5,260 nt of DNA from positions 1 through 5,260 of the forward strand of contig CAISUR010000002.1 in NCBI GenBank assembly GCA_903888655.1, in the 5' to 3' direction. This document shows positions 1 through 4,537 of the stretch, piece after piece. Numbering within the stretch: position 1 is the stretch's first letter; each line of letters starts with the position of its first letter. The DNA is from an uncultured Bacteroidota bacterium (GTDB lineage: Bacteria; Bacteroidota; Bacteroidia; Flavobacteriales; Flavobacteriaceae). The notes beneath the pieces are model-generated. The model had not been told where the DNA came from. It saw only the letters and a list, made by a program, of their open reading frames with translations, and searched no databases. Position numbers and translations under genes: made by a program.

Positions 1-557
1 GAAAAAAGCAATTGATAATTTTTGGTCTTTTTTAAAAATTCTAAGGCTTTGGAATCTTGTACTTCGCTTTCTATATAATTTCCCTCAAAAAATAACAAAT
101 AAGCTTTTTTAAAAAGCATATTACCTATTTTCTCTTTATTGCCGATAGTTCGAAATATTTTTTCGGCCTTATCATAGTAATAATAAGCGCTATCTTTTTG
201 GAAGTTTTCATAACAATCGCCAATGTAATAATTGGCTCTTCCCAATGAAAAAACATCATTTGCTTTCGTCGAATAGTAAATTATTTCTTGGTTAATGGTT
301 TTAGATTTTTTGTAATCTTTTAAATAATAATATTCAGAAGATAAATCAAAAAGAAAACTTCGATGGAGAGAGTCATTAGGTTGGATCTTTAAATAGGAAT
401 GAAGAGAATCTAAATAGGATTGCTTTTTTACAGAATCCATGGATAAATAACGTTCTGAAGAAAATAATTTTGAGGGAATTGAATTGTTTTTTACTTGAGT
501 GCAAGAAAAAAGCGAAAAAATGAAAATCGATAATAAAATAAATAGTGAATATTTCAT
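1..557 (-). CDS. TPR-repeat lipoprotein, N-terminal 185 residues (runs off left edge)
   Basis: The frame opens at an ATG at 557-555 and stays open to the window edge, giving 185 codons with no stop. Residues 1-18 are a hydrophobic leader (MKYSLFILLSIFIFSLFSC) ending in a lipobox-like Cys19, so the protein should be exported and lipid-anchored. From about residue 69 the sequence is helical and Tyr/Lys-rich with tetratricopeptide-like units at about 69-98, 104-138 and 144-178; the second holds the typical small and aromatic pattern of GRANYYIGDCYEN followed by AYYYYDKAEKIF. In Flavobacteria such leaders plus TPRs often form the sensory half of a TPR histidine kinase or TPR-HTH regulator, with a transmembrane segment and output domain further on. 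That part lies outside the window, so the output is unknown. The LytTR regulator upstream makes a sensor kinase plausible. The call of exported TPR protein is firm; the kinase role is inference. Confidence 0.8.
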   Translation of the reverse strand, partial: MKYSLFILLSIFIFSLFSCTQVKNNSIPSKLFSSERYLSMDSVKKQSYLDSLHSYLKIQPNDSLHRSFLFDLSSEYYYLKDYKKSKTINQEIIYYSTKANDVFSLGRANYYIGDCYENFQKDSAYYYYDKAEKIFRTIGNKEKIGNMLFKKAYLLFFEGNYIESEVQDSKALEFLKKTKNYQLLF

Positions 558-578
558 ATCAAAAAAATGAGTGAAATC

Positions 579-586
579 CAAAAGTA
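579..586 (-). promoter_or_regulatory. possible Bacteroidota -7 promoter element for the TPR gene
   Basis: On the minus strand the sequence TACTTTTG matches the Bacteroidota -7 consensus TAnnTTTG and lies 21 bp upstream of the TPR gene start, which would give a very short leader. No good -33 TTG is visible at the expected distance, because the terminator of the preceding gene occupies that place. This is therefore only a partial match. Confidence 0.3.
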
Positions 587-588
587 AT

Positions 589-617
589 AAAAAAAAGACC
601 ATACACTCTGTATGGCC
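589..617 (-). terminator. intrinsic terminator of the small lipoprotein gene
   Basis: On the minus strand GGCCATACA (617-609), a GAG loop and TGTATGGTC (605-597) form a 9-bp stem with one G-T pair. It is followed at once by eight T residues (596-589). On the opposite strand the same wobble becomes an A-C mismatch and there is no T run, so the terminator works in the minus direction. It begins 18 bp after the stop codon of the 54-residue lipoprotein gene and separates it from the TPR gene. Confidence 0.85.
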
Positions 618-634
618 TTCTTAAAATTTATAAA

Positions 635-799
635 TTATCCCCGTGGATTTGGTACTCCAGGAGTTCCAATAGTATCCTTTGTCTTCAAAATAGTAGTATT
701 TTTGTTTGGAGCCACTACAGAATCATCTGCTGTACAAGAATAAATTAAAACACTCAATACAAATAATAAAATTAGCTTTGGTAAGAAATTGGTTTTCAT
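635..799 (-). CDS. small secreted lipoprotein, 54 residues, function unknown
   Basis: The ATG at 799-797 opens a 54-codon frame ending in TAA at 637-635. The product begins MKTNFLPKLILLFVLSVLIYSC: a Lys-containing start, a hydrophobic core and a lipobox (LIYSC) with the lipidated Cys at residue 22. After processing about 33 residues would remain, beginning CTADDSVVAP, with acidic residues just behind the Cys and a Gly/Pro-rich tail ending GTPGVPNPRG. No family is recognised. The gene has its own terminator 18 bp downstream and a 282-bp upstream gap with candidate regulatory sites, so it is probably transcribed alone. It lies between a LytTR regulator and an exported TPR protein. This position suggests, but does not prove, that it is a target of the regulator or a partner or ligand of the TPR protein. 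The lipoprotein signal plus terminator make a real gene likely in spite of its size. Confidence 0.75.
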   Translation of the reverse strand: MKTNFLPKLILLFVLSVLIYSCTADDSVVAPNKNTTILKTKDTIGTPGVPNPRG

Positions 800-898
800 A
801 AAAAATCAGTTTAAAAATTAGAAATAGTTTCTGAGTCATACCTTCTGGGTACAACAATTCATTGATTTTTCTGAAAAGAAGGGAAGTCTTTTGCAGCA

Positions 899-931
899 GT
901 GTTTTAAAGTTTTTTCCCTACAATAAAACAC
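899..931. other. 8-bp inverted repeat (possible leader hairpin)
   Basis: GTGTTTTA (899-906) and TAAAACAC (924-931) are perfectly complementary around a 17-nt loop. If the promoter at 967-974 is real, this lies in the 5' leader of the small lipoprotein mRNA. The stem is A/T-rich, so its strength is modest. Confidence 0.35.
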
Positions 932-933
932 CC

Positions 934-947
934 ATTAAAGCTTTAAT
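934..947. promoter_or_regulatory. perfect 14-bp palindrome, possible operator
   Basis: ATTAAAG (934-940) followed directly by CTTTAAT (941-947) is a perfect dyad without a loop. It lies just downstream of the candidate transcription start of the small lipoprotein gene, a place where a repressor dimer could bind. A/T-rich palindromes of this length occur by chance in such low-GC DNA, so the evidence is weak. Confidence 0.3.
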
Positions 948-966
948 ATTCCGTATTTGGAATAGT

Positions 967-974
967 CAAATTTA
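967..974 (-). promoter_or_regulatory. possible -7 promoter element for the small lipoprotein gene
   Basis: On the minus strand TAAATTTG fits the Bacteroidota -7 consensus TAnnTTTG exactly. About 17 bp further upstream there is only a TTT where the consensus -33 box has TTG. Transcription from here would start near position 960 and give a leader of about 160 nt in front of the lipoprotein ATG. Confidence 0.4.
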
Positions 975-1018
975 TAGAGACTAACTCACTTAAAATCATA
1001 TTTTTAAACGTGATTAGT

Positions 1019-1045
1019 AACTCGCATACTGGTAAGAGCAACTCG
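1019..1045. promoter_or_regulatory. candidate LytTR operator: AACTCG direct repeat with 21-bp period
   Basis: AACTCG occurs at 1019-1024 and again at 1040-1045, a start-to-start distance of 21 bp (two helical turns). Known LytTR regulators such as AgrA bind two 9-bp direct repeats separated by 12-13 bp, which is the same spacing. The pair lies upstream of the predicted promoter at 967-974, where an activator could sit. The half-site sequence is not the AgrA consensus, so this is a spacing-based guess. Confidence 0.3.
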
Positions 1046-1051
1046 GCTTAT

Positions 1052-1083
1052 TTTAACAATAACTTAACAGTTTTTTTAACATT
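1052..1083. promoter_or_regulatory. three helically phased YTTAACANT direct repeats
   Basis: TTTAACAAT (1052-1060), CTTAACAGT (1063-1071) and TTTAACATT (1075-1083) repeat with periods of 11 and 12 bp, so all three face the same side of the helix. The last copy overlaps the stop codon of the LytTR gene. The middle copy includes ACAGTT, the core of the AgrA-type LytTR half-site. They may be binding sites controlling the downstream lipoprotein gene, but no closely matching published site is known to me. Confidence 0.35.
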
Positions 1084-1795
1084 ATGAGATACGCAGGATG
1101 ATAGTATCGATATTTTCTTTGTAAGTTCTTGAAAAGGGGAGTACAATATCATTGTTAGATAAATAACAACTGCTTTTACCTAAATTAATCCTACTCACAT
1201 AATTAATATTGATTACATAACCATGGTGAATTCTGAAAAAATAAAAAGGGAGAAGTTTTTCAAAATGTTTAAGGGTCTTGTAGGCAGAGACTACTTTACC
1301 CGATTTTAAATAAAAATCAGTAGTATTACCATCCGCTTTCAAATAAACAATTTCACTGCATCGTATAAAATTATAATCTCCATTAGATTTTATGGATAGG
1401 GTATCAGTAAATAGAGACTTGTGCGTTTTTTGGTAACGCATCAAACATTTTCGTAGTTCATTTGGGTCGATCGGCATCAGCAAATAACCAGAAACCCCTC
1501 GTTGATAAGCTTCATAAGCAGCTTCTTTAAAATCACTCAATACAATTATAGTAGGAAGTTCATCCAAAAACTCATGCAATTCACTCAATAAAGTAAAGGA
1601 GATCGAACTAGCATTTTCGCTGGTAGTACTAATGGATAAGAATACAACATTCGGCTTTAATTCAAGAATTCTGTTGATGGCATCTTTCTTTGTTTTGCAT
1701 ACAGCGACACACAAAAAAGCATCAAATTCTTTAATGTGTTCTAAAGTCGATTCTAAAAAATCAGAATCATCTATAAGTATATAAGAAAACTGCAT
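1082..1795 (-). CDS. LytTR-family response regulator with degenerate receiver domain
   Basis: The product has 237 residues from the ATG at 1795. A TTG at 1807 would add four residues, but ATG is the better start. Residues 3 to about 120 are a receiver domain and about 135-237 a LytTR DNA-binding domain, the AlgR/AgrA/LytR architecture. LytTR hallmarks are IVYLKADGNTTDFYL (149-163), FRIHHGYVININYV (187-200) and LPFSRTYKE (219-227). In the receiver the acidic pair is present (Asp9, Asp10), but the phosphoacceptor position in VVFLSIS is Ser54 instead of Asp. The conserved Lys before the Pro in YLLMPID is Met107, and the Thr/Ser switch is Ser87. It is thus probably not phosphorylated in the usual way and may be constitutive or controlled by protein or ligand binding. 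No intrinsic terminator follows. Likely targets are the two lipoprotein genes downstream, or the gene itself; this is inference. Confidence 0.92.
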   Translation of the reverse strand: MQFSYILIDDSDFLESTLEHIKEFDAFLCVAVCKTKKDAINRILELKPNVVFLSISTTSENASSISFTLLSELHEFLDELPTIIVLSDFKEAAYEAYQRGVSGYLLMPIDPNELRKCLMRYQKTHKSLFTDTLSIKSNGDYNFIRCSEIVYLKADGNTTDFYLKSGKVVSAYKTLKHFEKLLPFYFFRIHHGYVININYVSRINLGKSSCYLSNNDIVLPFSRTYKENIDTIILRIS

Positions 1796-1832
1796 TTTTT
1801 TTTGCAATTTACTACAGGCTCAAAATCCAATT

Positions 1833-1849
1833 TTACGGTAAAACCGTAA
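1833..1849. promoter_or_regulatory. perfect 7-bp dyad in the divergent intergenic region
   Basis: TTACGGT (1833-1839), AAA, and ACCGTAA (1843-1849) form a perfect inverted repeat between the divergent LytTR and receiver genes, 38 bp upstream of the LytTR ATG. On the plus strand it is followed by a T-rich run (1850-1864) and resembles a weak terminator, but no plus-strand gene lies upstream. An operator or a leader hairpin of the LytTR mRNA fits better. Confidence 0.45.
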
Positions 1850-1901
1850 TTTTTAATTTTTTTTAATTAATTTTGATTCACTTTAATACACGATTGTTCT
1901 T

Positions 1902-2180
1902 ATGGATAAACTAATGCTAACTAAAAGAACCATTTTGATAGTCGACGACCATCCTATCAATGTAGAAAGTTATCAAACGCTTTTATCCAAAATAGAATCC
2001 AACGCAAAAGCTGAATACCTTCTAGCTTTCGATTGCGAACAATCCTATAACACCATAAAAAAATGTCAATTTTCGGGGAAAGTAATTGATTTTGCTTTTA
2101 TTGATATAAGTGTCCCTGCTTTCAGTGAAAAAAAACTAACGTCTGGAAGCGATGTGGTAATGTATCAAAAGTGTTGGTAG
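1902..2180 (+). pseudogene. truncated response regulator (receiver domain, first two thirds only)
   Basis: The frame gives 92 residues from the ATG at 1902; another ATG at 1914 is also possible. Residues 10-29 (start TILIVDDHP) carry the acidic pair Asp15 and Asp16, and FAFIDISVP puts the phosphoacceptor at Asp68. The following SEKKLTSGSD segment resembles the N-terminal receiver of flavobacterial two-component regulators of about 220 residues. The match ends near VVMYQKC; then come a Trp and a stop. The second half of the receiver (the switch Thr/Ser and the conserved Lys) and any output domain are missing. The break coincides with the probable left end of an IS1-family element, and no continuation is readable to the right of it. 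The gene is therefore most likely a remnant left by IS insertion with loss of flanking DNA. A short, functional receiver is less likely, because the fold would be incomplete. Confidence 0.8.
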
Positions 2181-2244
2181 ACTATAAATACAATGATAAA
2201 ATAGTATAAATCAATTAAATTGTATACTTTAATTTTTAAAAATT

Positions 2245-2269
2245 AAAACAACCTTCGGGTTGTTTTTTT
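2245..2269 (+). terminator. intrinsic terminator just upstream of the transposase gene
   Basis: AAAACAACC (2245-2253), a TTCG tetraloop and GGTTGTTTT (2258-2266) form a perfect stem, and the T run continues to 2269. This is a textbook plus-strand intrinsic terminator. It ends one base before the first possible transposase ATG. It either protects the IS from outside transcription or is the original terminator of the truncated regulator gene. Confidence 0.9.
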
Positions 2270-2986
2270 ATGAAATATATTCTTAAAACAGATAAAATGA
2301 TGATAAAACAAAGTTCATGTTTCAAATGTGTTGGTTATTGTGATAACTGTGATAATACAATGATAAAGTATGGTAAAACTAAATTAGGTAATCAAAGATA
2401 CCATTGCAAAACCTGTAATAAAACGAAAGTGGGTCAGTATGTTTACAAAGCTTATGAAAGTACAATTAATCAAAAGATTATTTTACTAACTAAAGAAGGA
2501 TTAGGCATACGTAGTACTGCAAGAGTTTTGCAAATATCGACAACTACTTTATTAAAAAGAATCATTGCAATAGCTAGAAGCATCTCTCAACCCATCATCA
2601 GTAAAAACAAAACCTACGAGGTTGACGAAATGAGGAGTTTTATTAAAAGAAAAAACAAACTAATTTGGATTGTTTATGCTCTGGAACGAGAAACCAAAAA
2701 AGTAGTGAGCTTTACTATTGGTGCAAGAACCAATAAAACGTTAAATGTGGTACTCACCACATTGCGGATGGCAAAAGCCAAAACAATTTATACTGATGGA
2801 TTAAAGCACTATCAATTTTTAATAGAAAAAGCGGTTCACAAAGTCATTCGATTTGCTACAAATCACATAGAAAGAAATAACTTATCCATCCGTACTCACA
2901 TAAAACGATTAAATAGAAAGACTATATGTTATTCAAGAAGTTTGTTAGTCCTACAATGTGTACTACGGATTTACTTTTGGAGTTAA
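2270..2986 (+). CDS. IS1-family transposase, single reading frame
   Basis: The product has 238 residues. A zinc-finger-like CX2C pair set (Cys24, Cys27, Cys46, Cys49) is followed by a helix-turn-helix-like segment (about 78-102, STARVLQISTTTLLKRI) and the DDE catalytic core: Asp119 in YEVDE, Asp176 in IYTDG and Glu201 in HIERNNLSIR. The Asp-Glu distance of 24 residues and the IERxNLxxRxHxxRLxRKT block are those of IS1 InsAB'. In Escherichia coli IS1 this protein needs a -1 frameshift between insA and insB; here it is one uninterrupted frame. The ATG at 2270 touches the T run of a terminator, so the in-frame ATGs at 2297 or 2300 may be the true start. All catalytic residues are present, so the enzyme could be active. 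The protein cuts and joins the IS ends during transposition. Confidence 0.93.
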   Translation: MKYILKTDKMMIKQSSCFKCVGYCDNCDNTMIKYGKTKLGNQRYHCKTCNKTKVGQYVYKAYESTINQKIILLTKEGLGIRSTARVLQISTTTLLKRIIAIARSISQPIISKNKTYEVDEMRSFIKRKNKLIWIVYALERETKKVVSFTIGARTNKTLNVVLTTLRMAKAKTIYTDGLKHYQFLIEKAVHKVIRFATNHIERNNLSIRTHIKRLNRKTICYSRSLLVLQCVLRIYFWS

Positions 2987-3054
2987 TAAATCCAAAAATA
3001 AAGCACTTCAAATAGTATCATTCTGCAATACACCACTCCAATCTTTCAAAATAA

Positions 3055-3149
3055 ATAACTTGTTATGTAATTCTAGATTCGCTTGGAGTCACTTCGAGTT
3101 TTCAATAAAATGCAACAGCTTTTTTATTGAAAGTATCGAGAACCTCGAT
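3055..3149. other. hairpin-rich gene-free segment after the IS
   Basis: Three perfect inverted repeats lie here. ATAAC and GTTAT (3055-3059, 3062-3066) have a 2-nt loop. TTTCAATAAAA (3100-3110) and TTTTATTGAAA (3122-3132) form 11 bp with an 11-nt loop. ATCGAG (3135-3140) and CTCGAT (3144-3149) form 6 bp with a 3-nt loop. TCGAG at 3094-3098 could pair with the same CTCGA arm, so alternative folds exist. No T run follows, so none is a clear terminator. Such TCGAG-rich palindromes are common between flavobacterial genes. Confidence 0.5.
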
Positions 3150-3184
3150 TAACAGTAACGCTAATTTATATACTATTTTTGTTT

Positions 3185-3470
3185 TAAAAAAATCCATGAA
3201 ATCCATGAAATCCCTTTAATCCGTGGCAAAAACACAATACGATCTATCCCAATCGAAGCGCCTTCAATAAATAAAAAACCTATGATTCTATAAAATCTAT
3301 GTGGTTAAAAAATCCGTGAAATCCGTTTAATCTGTGGCAAAAAAAGGTACAATCTATCCAAAACAAAGTGTCTTCTATAAAAAATAAAATCTATACTTCA
3401 AGCCTATACAGAGCTTGTCAAAGTAGGGTTTAAAAAAACTGTGTAATCCGTGGCTAAAAAACACCGTAAA
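3185..3470. repeat. three degenerate copies of a 111-116 bp tandem repeat
   Basis: A core ending in AATCYGTGGC followed by an A run recurs with GTGGC at 3223-3227, 3334-3338 and 3450-3454, giving periods of 111 and 116 bp. Each core is preceded by a TTAAAAAA stretch. Copies 1 and 2 also share the following segment: GATCTATCC with CTTCAATAAA (3241-3270) in the first, and AATCTATCC with CTTCTATAAA (3351-3380) in the second. The core itself holds shorter repeats of TCCRTGAAA. Copy 3 keeps only the core. No gene is readable here. Similar words are scattered between genes in many Flavobacterium genomes. Confidence 0.75.
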
Positions 3471-3514
3471 AAAAACACCAAAAAACCGTAAAATAGAATC
3501 TAAAAAAACATATA

Positions 3515-3547
3515 AAATTGTAAGTTAAAAATACGAACTAACAATTT
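3515..3547. promoter_or_regulatory. 12-bp inverted repeat directly before the GYF_2 gene
   Basis: AAATTGTAAGTT (3515-3526) and AACTAACAATTT (3536-3547) match at 11 of 12 positions around a 9-nt loop, ending two bases before the ATG at 3550. It may be an operator overlapping the promoter or a leader hairpin that affects translation start. No convincing TAnnTTTG element is visible nearby. Confidence 0.5.
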
Positions 3548-3549
3548 AC

Positions 3550-4248
3550 ATGCAAAAATACTATTTACACAACGGACAAAGAAACATCGGCCCATTCGAT
3601 AAAGAAGAACTAAAAGCCCAAAAAATAAATAAAGAAACCATAGTCTGGACAGAAGACATGGACGACTGGAAAAAAGCAGGAGAAATAGACGAATTAAAAT
3701 CAGTCTTAGTTTCAATACCTCCACCAATTAAAAAAAACAACAAACAAAAAAAGCCAACAAAAACAAACTATCTAAAACACCTACTCATTGCAGCCGGAAT
3801 ACTAATTGTAATAGCGACTATCAGCAATAAAGCAACATCAGGCACCTCAACGGCTACTACAAAAGAAGACGATACCCAAAACCGACAAATTAGAAACCAA
3901 ATAAACGAACTAATACCCATAAAAACCAACCAATACACCGTTGACGGTTGGGGTGGAATAACCAATTTAAACATCATTGTAAAAAACAATACCGATTATA
4001 CGATAGATAAAATAACAGTAGCGATTGATTATATCAAAAAAAATGGAGATACCTACAAAACCGAAAAGCTAACCTTTGAAAACATACCACCCCATCAAGA
4101 CAAATCATTAGCAGCACCCGACAGCAACAGAGGCTTATCCGTAAACATCAAAAAACAAACCATAACATCAACACAACTCAAACTCTGTTATGATGCCAGC
4201 AACATACCCCAAGCAGGAAATCCAGACCCATACAAATGCAATCCATGA
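3550..4248 (+). CDS. GYF_2-domain membrane protein with extracytoplasmic C-terminal domain
   Basis: The product has 232 residues. Residues 3-52 form a GYF_2 (DUF4339-type) domain, with YYLHNGQ, GPF at 14-16 and the typical VWTEDMDDWKKA block at 32-43. A Pro/Lys-rich linker (57-73) leads to one transmembrane helix (about 75-92, LKHLLIAAGILIVIATIS), a Thr/Ser/Asp-rich spacer, and a C-terminal domain from about 112. In it, GWGGITNLNIIVKNNTDY and later ITVAIDYIKKNG suggest a beta-sandwich; Cys213 and Cys230 could form a disulfide. GYF_2 domains are thought to bind proline-rich or other partner proteins, often coupled to membrane segments in bacteria; the exact role here is unknown. The positive linker before the helix predicts a cytoplasmic GYF_2 domain. 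No neighbour is co-directional within 280 bp, so it is probably monocistronic. The gene is rich in A and C on its coding strand, unlike its neighbours. Confidence 0.88.
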   Translation: MQKYYLHNGQRNIGPFDKEELKAQKINKETIVWTEDMDDWKKAGEIDELKSVLVSIPPPIKKNNKQKKPTKTNYLKHLLIAAGILIVIATISNKATSGTSTATTKEDDTQNRQIRNQINELIPIKTNQYTVDGWGGITNLNIIVKNNTDYTIDKITVAIDYIKKNGDTYKTEKLTFENIPPHQDKSLAAPDSNRGLSVNIKKQTITSTQLKLCYDASNIPQAGNPDPYKCNP

Positions 4249-4267
4249 CAAAAGCACATAAAATAAA

Positions 4268-4329
4268 ATTTGGTTCTTAAAGGCATCAATTCAATCACCG
4301 AGACAAAAGATGCCTTTAATAAACCAAAT
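4268..4329 (+). other. nested two-stem hairpin after the GYF_2 gene
   Basis: The inner stem is TTAAAGGCATC (4277-4287) with GATGCCTTTAA (4309-4319), 11 bp perfect, around a 21-nt loop. The outer stem is ATTTGGTT (4268-4275) with AACCAAAT (4322-4329), 8 bp perfect. Only one unpaired base on the left and two on the right separate the stems. It starts 20 bp after the GYF_2 stop codon. No T run follows on the plus strand, so it is not a classical intrinsic terminator. It may be an mRNA 3'-end stem, a structured RNA, or a small palindromic repeat. Confidence 0.6.
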
Positions 4330-4537
4330 AAATAAGAAAAAAACATAAACCCATAAACTCATAAACAAAATCCAACAATCGTTACCCGATAGTATTACTC
4401 GAATGGGCATAGCAATCTTAATTCGTTAGTTAAAAGCAATACCAAAACTAAAAGAATAGTCAAAAAAATGAATTCAATAAGCAAAGGAGGTAGCCGAAAA
4501 TCCTGTAAAGAGTAGGTGATTTTTAATTTTAGAAATT
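4330..4537. other. A-rich gap without a supported gene
   Basis: This stretch between the hairpin and the last gene is A-rich, with short CATAAAC-like repeats near 4345-4365. A 15-codon frame (4468-4515, MNSISKGGSRKSCKE) is open but shows no sign of being expressed. A GGAGG occurs at 4486-4490, but it is 47 bases before the next gene, and flavobacterial ribosomes rarely use such sites. No clear promoter for the last gene was found. Confidence 0.5.

Larger units (their letters stand above)
2171..3039 (+). mobile_element. IS1-family insertion sequence (approximate ends)
   Basis: The element is defined by its transposase at 2270-2986; the ends are estimates. The likely right end is in the segment CAATACACCACTCC (3026-3039), whose reverse complement contains GGTG, like IS1 ends. 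The likely left end is near GTGTTGGTAG (2171-2180), where the receiver gene breaks off. AATGATA occurs near both ends in inverted orientation (2192-2198 and, on the minus strand, 3022-3016). The terminal repeats otherwise match poorly and no 8-9 bp target duplication was found, which fits a deletion beside the element or wrongly placed ends. The implied size of about 870 bp is normal for the family. Confidence 0.65.

Noticed and set aside
1796..1807. TTG start at 1807 for the LytTR gene
   Set aside because: It adds only MQKK in front of an ATG at 1795 that fits the usual receiver start; the extra residues come from an A run.
1833..1864. Dyad plus T-rich run as a plus-strand terminator
   Set aside because: No plus-strand gene ends upstream, and the adjacent genes diverge from this point, so an operator or leader hairpin fits better.
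2958..3152. 64-codon plus-strand frame across the IS right end
   Set aside because: It overlaps the transposase 3' end in another frame and runs through the IS end and the hairpin region. It shows no domain, signal or upstream support.
3185..3470. CRISPR array
   Set aside because: There are only three degenerate copies, with unequal periods above 110 bp and flanks that are also repeated, so they are not unique spacers. No cas gene is nearby.
3500..3989. Three minus-strand frames opposite the GYF_2 gene (3500-3727, 3561-3743, 3768-3989)
   Set aside because: They are reverse-strand shadows of a well-supported gene; their Leu/Phe-rich sequences mirror its Lys/Asn-rich coding strand.
4486..4490. 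GGAGG as ribosome binding site of the last gene
   Set aside because: It lies 47 bases upstream of the ATG, too far to act, and Bacteroidota generally do not depend on such sites.
4468..4515. 15-codon frame MNSISKGGSRKSCKE upstream of the last gene, as a leader peptide
   Set aside because: There is no attenuator-like structure after it, and its composition is what A-rich DNA gives by chance. The frame is open upstream to 4393, but without a start or family.
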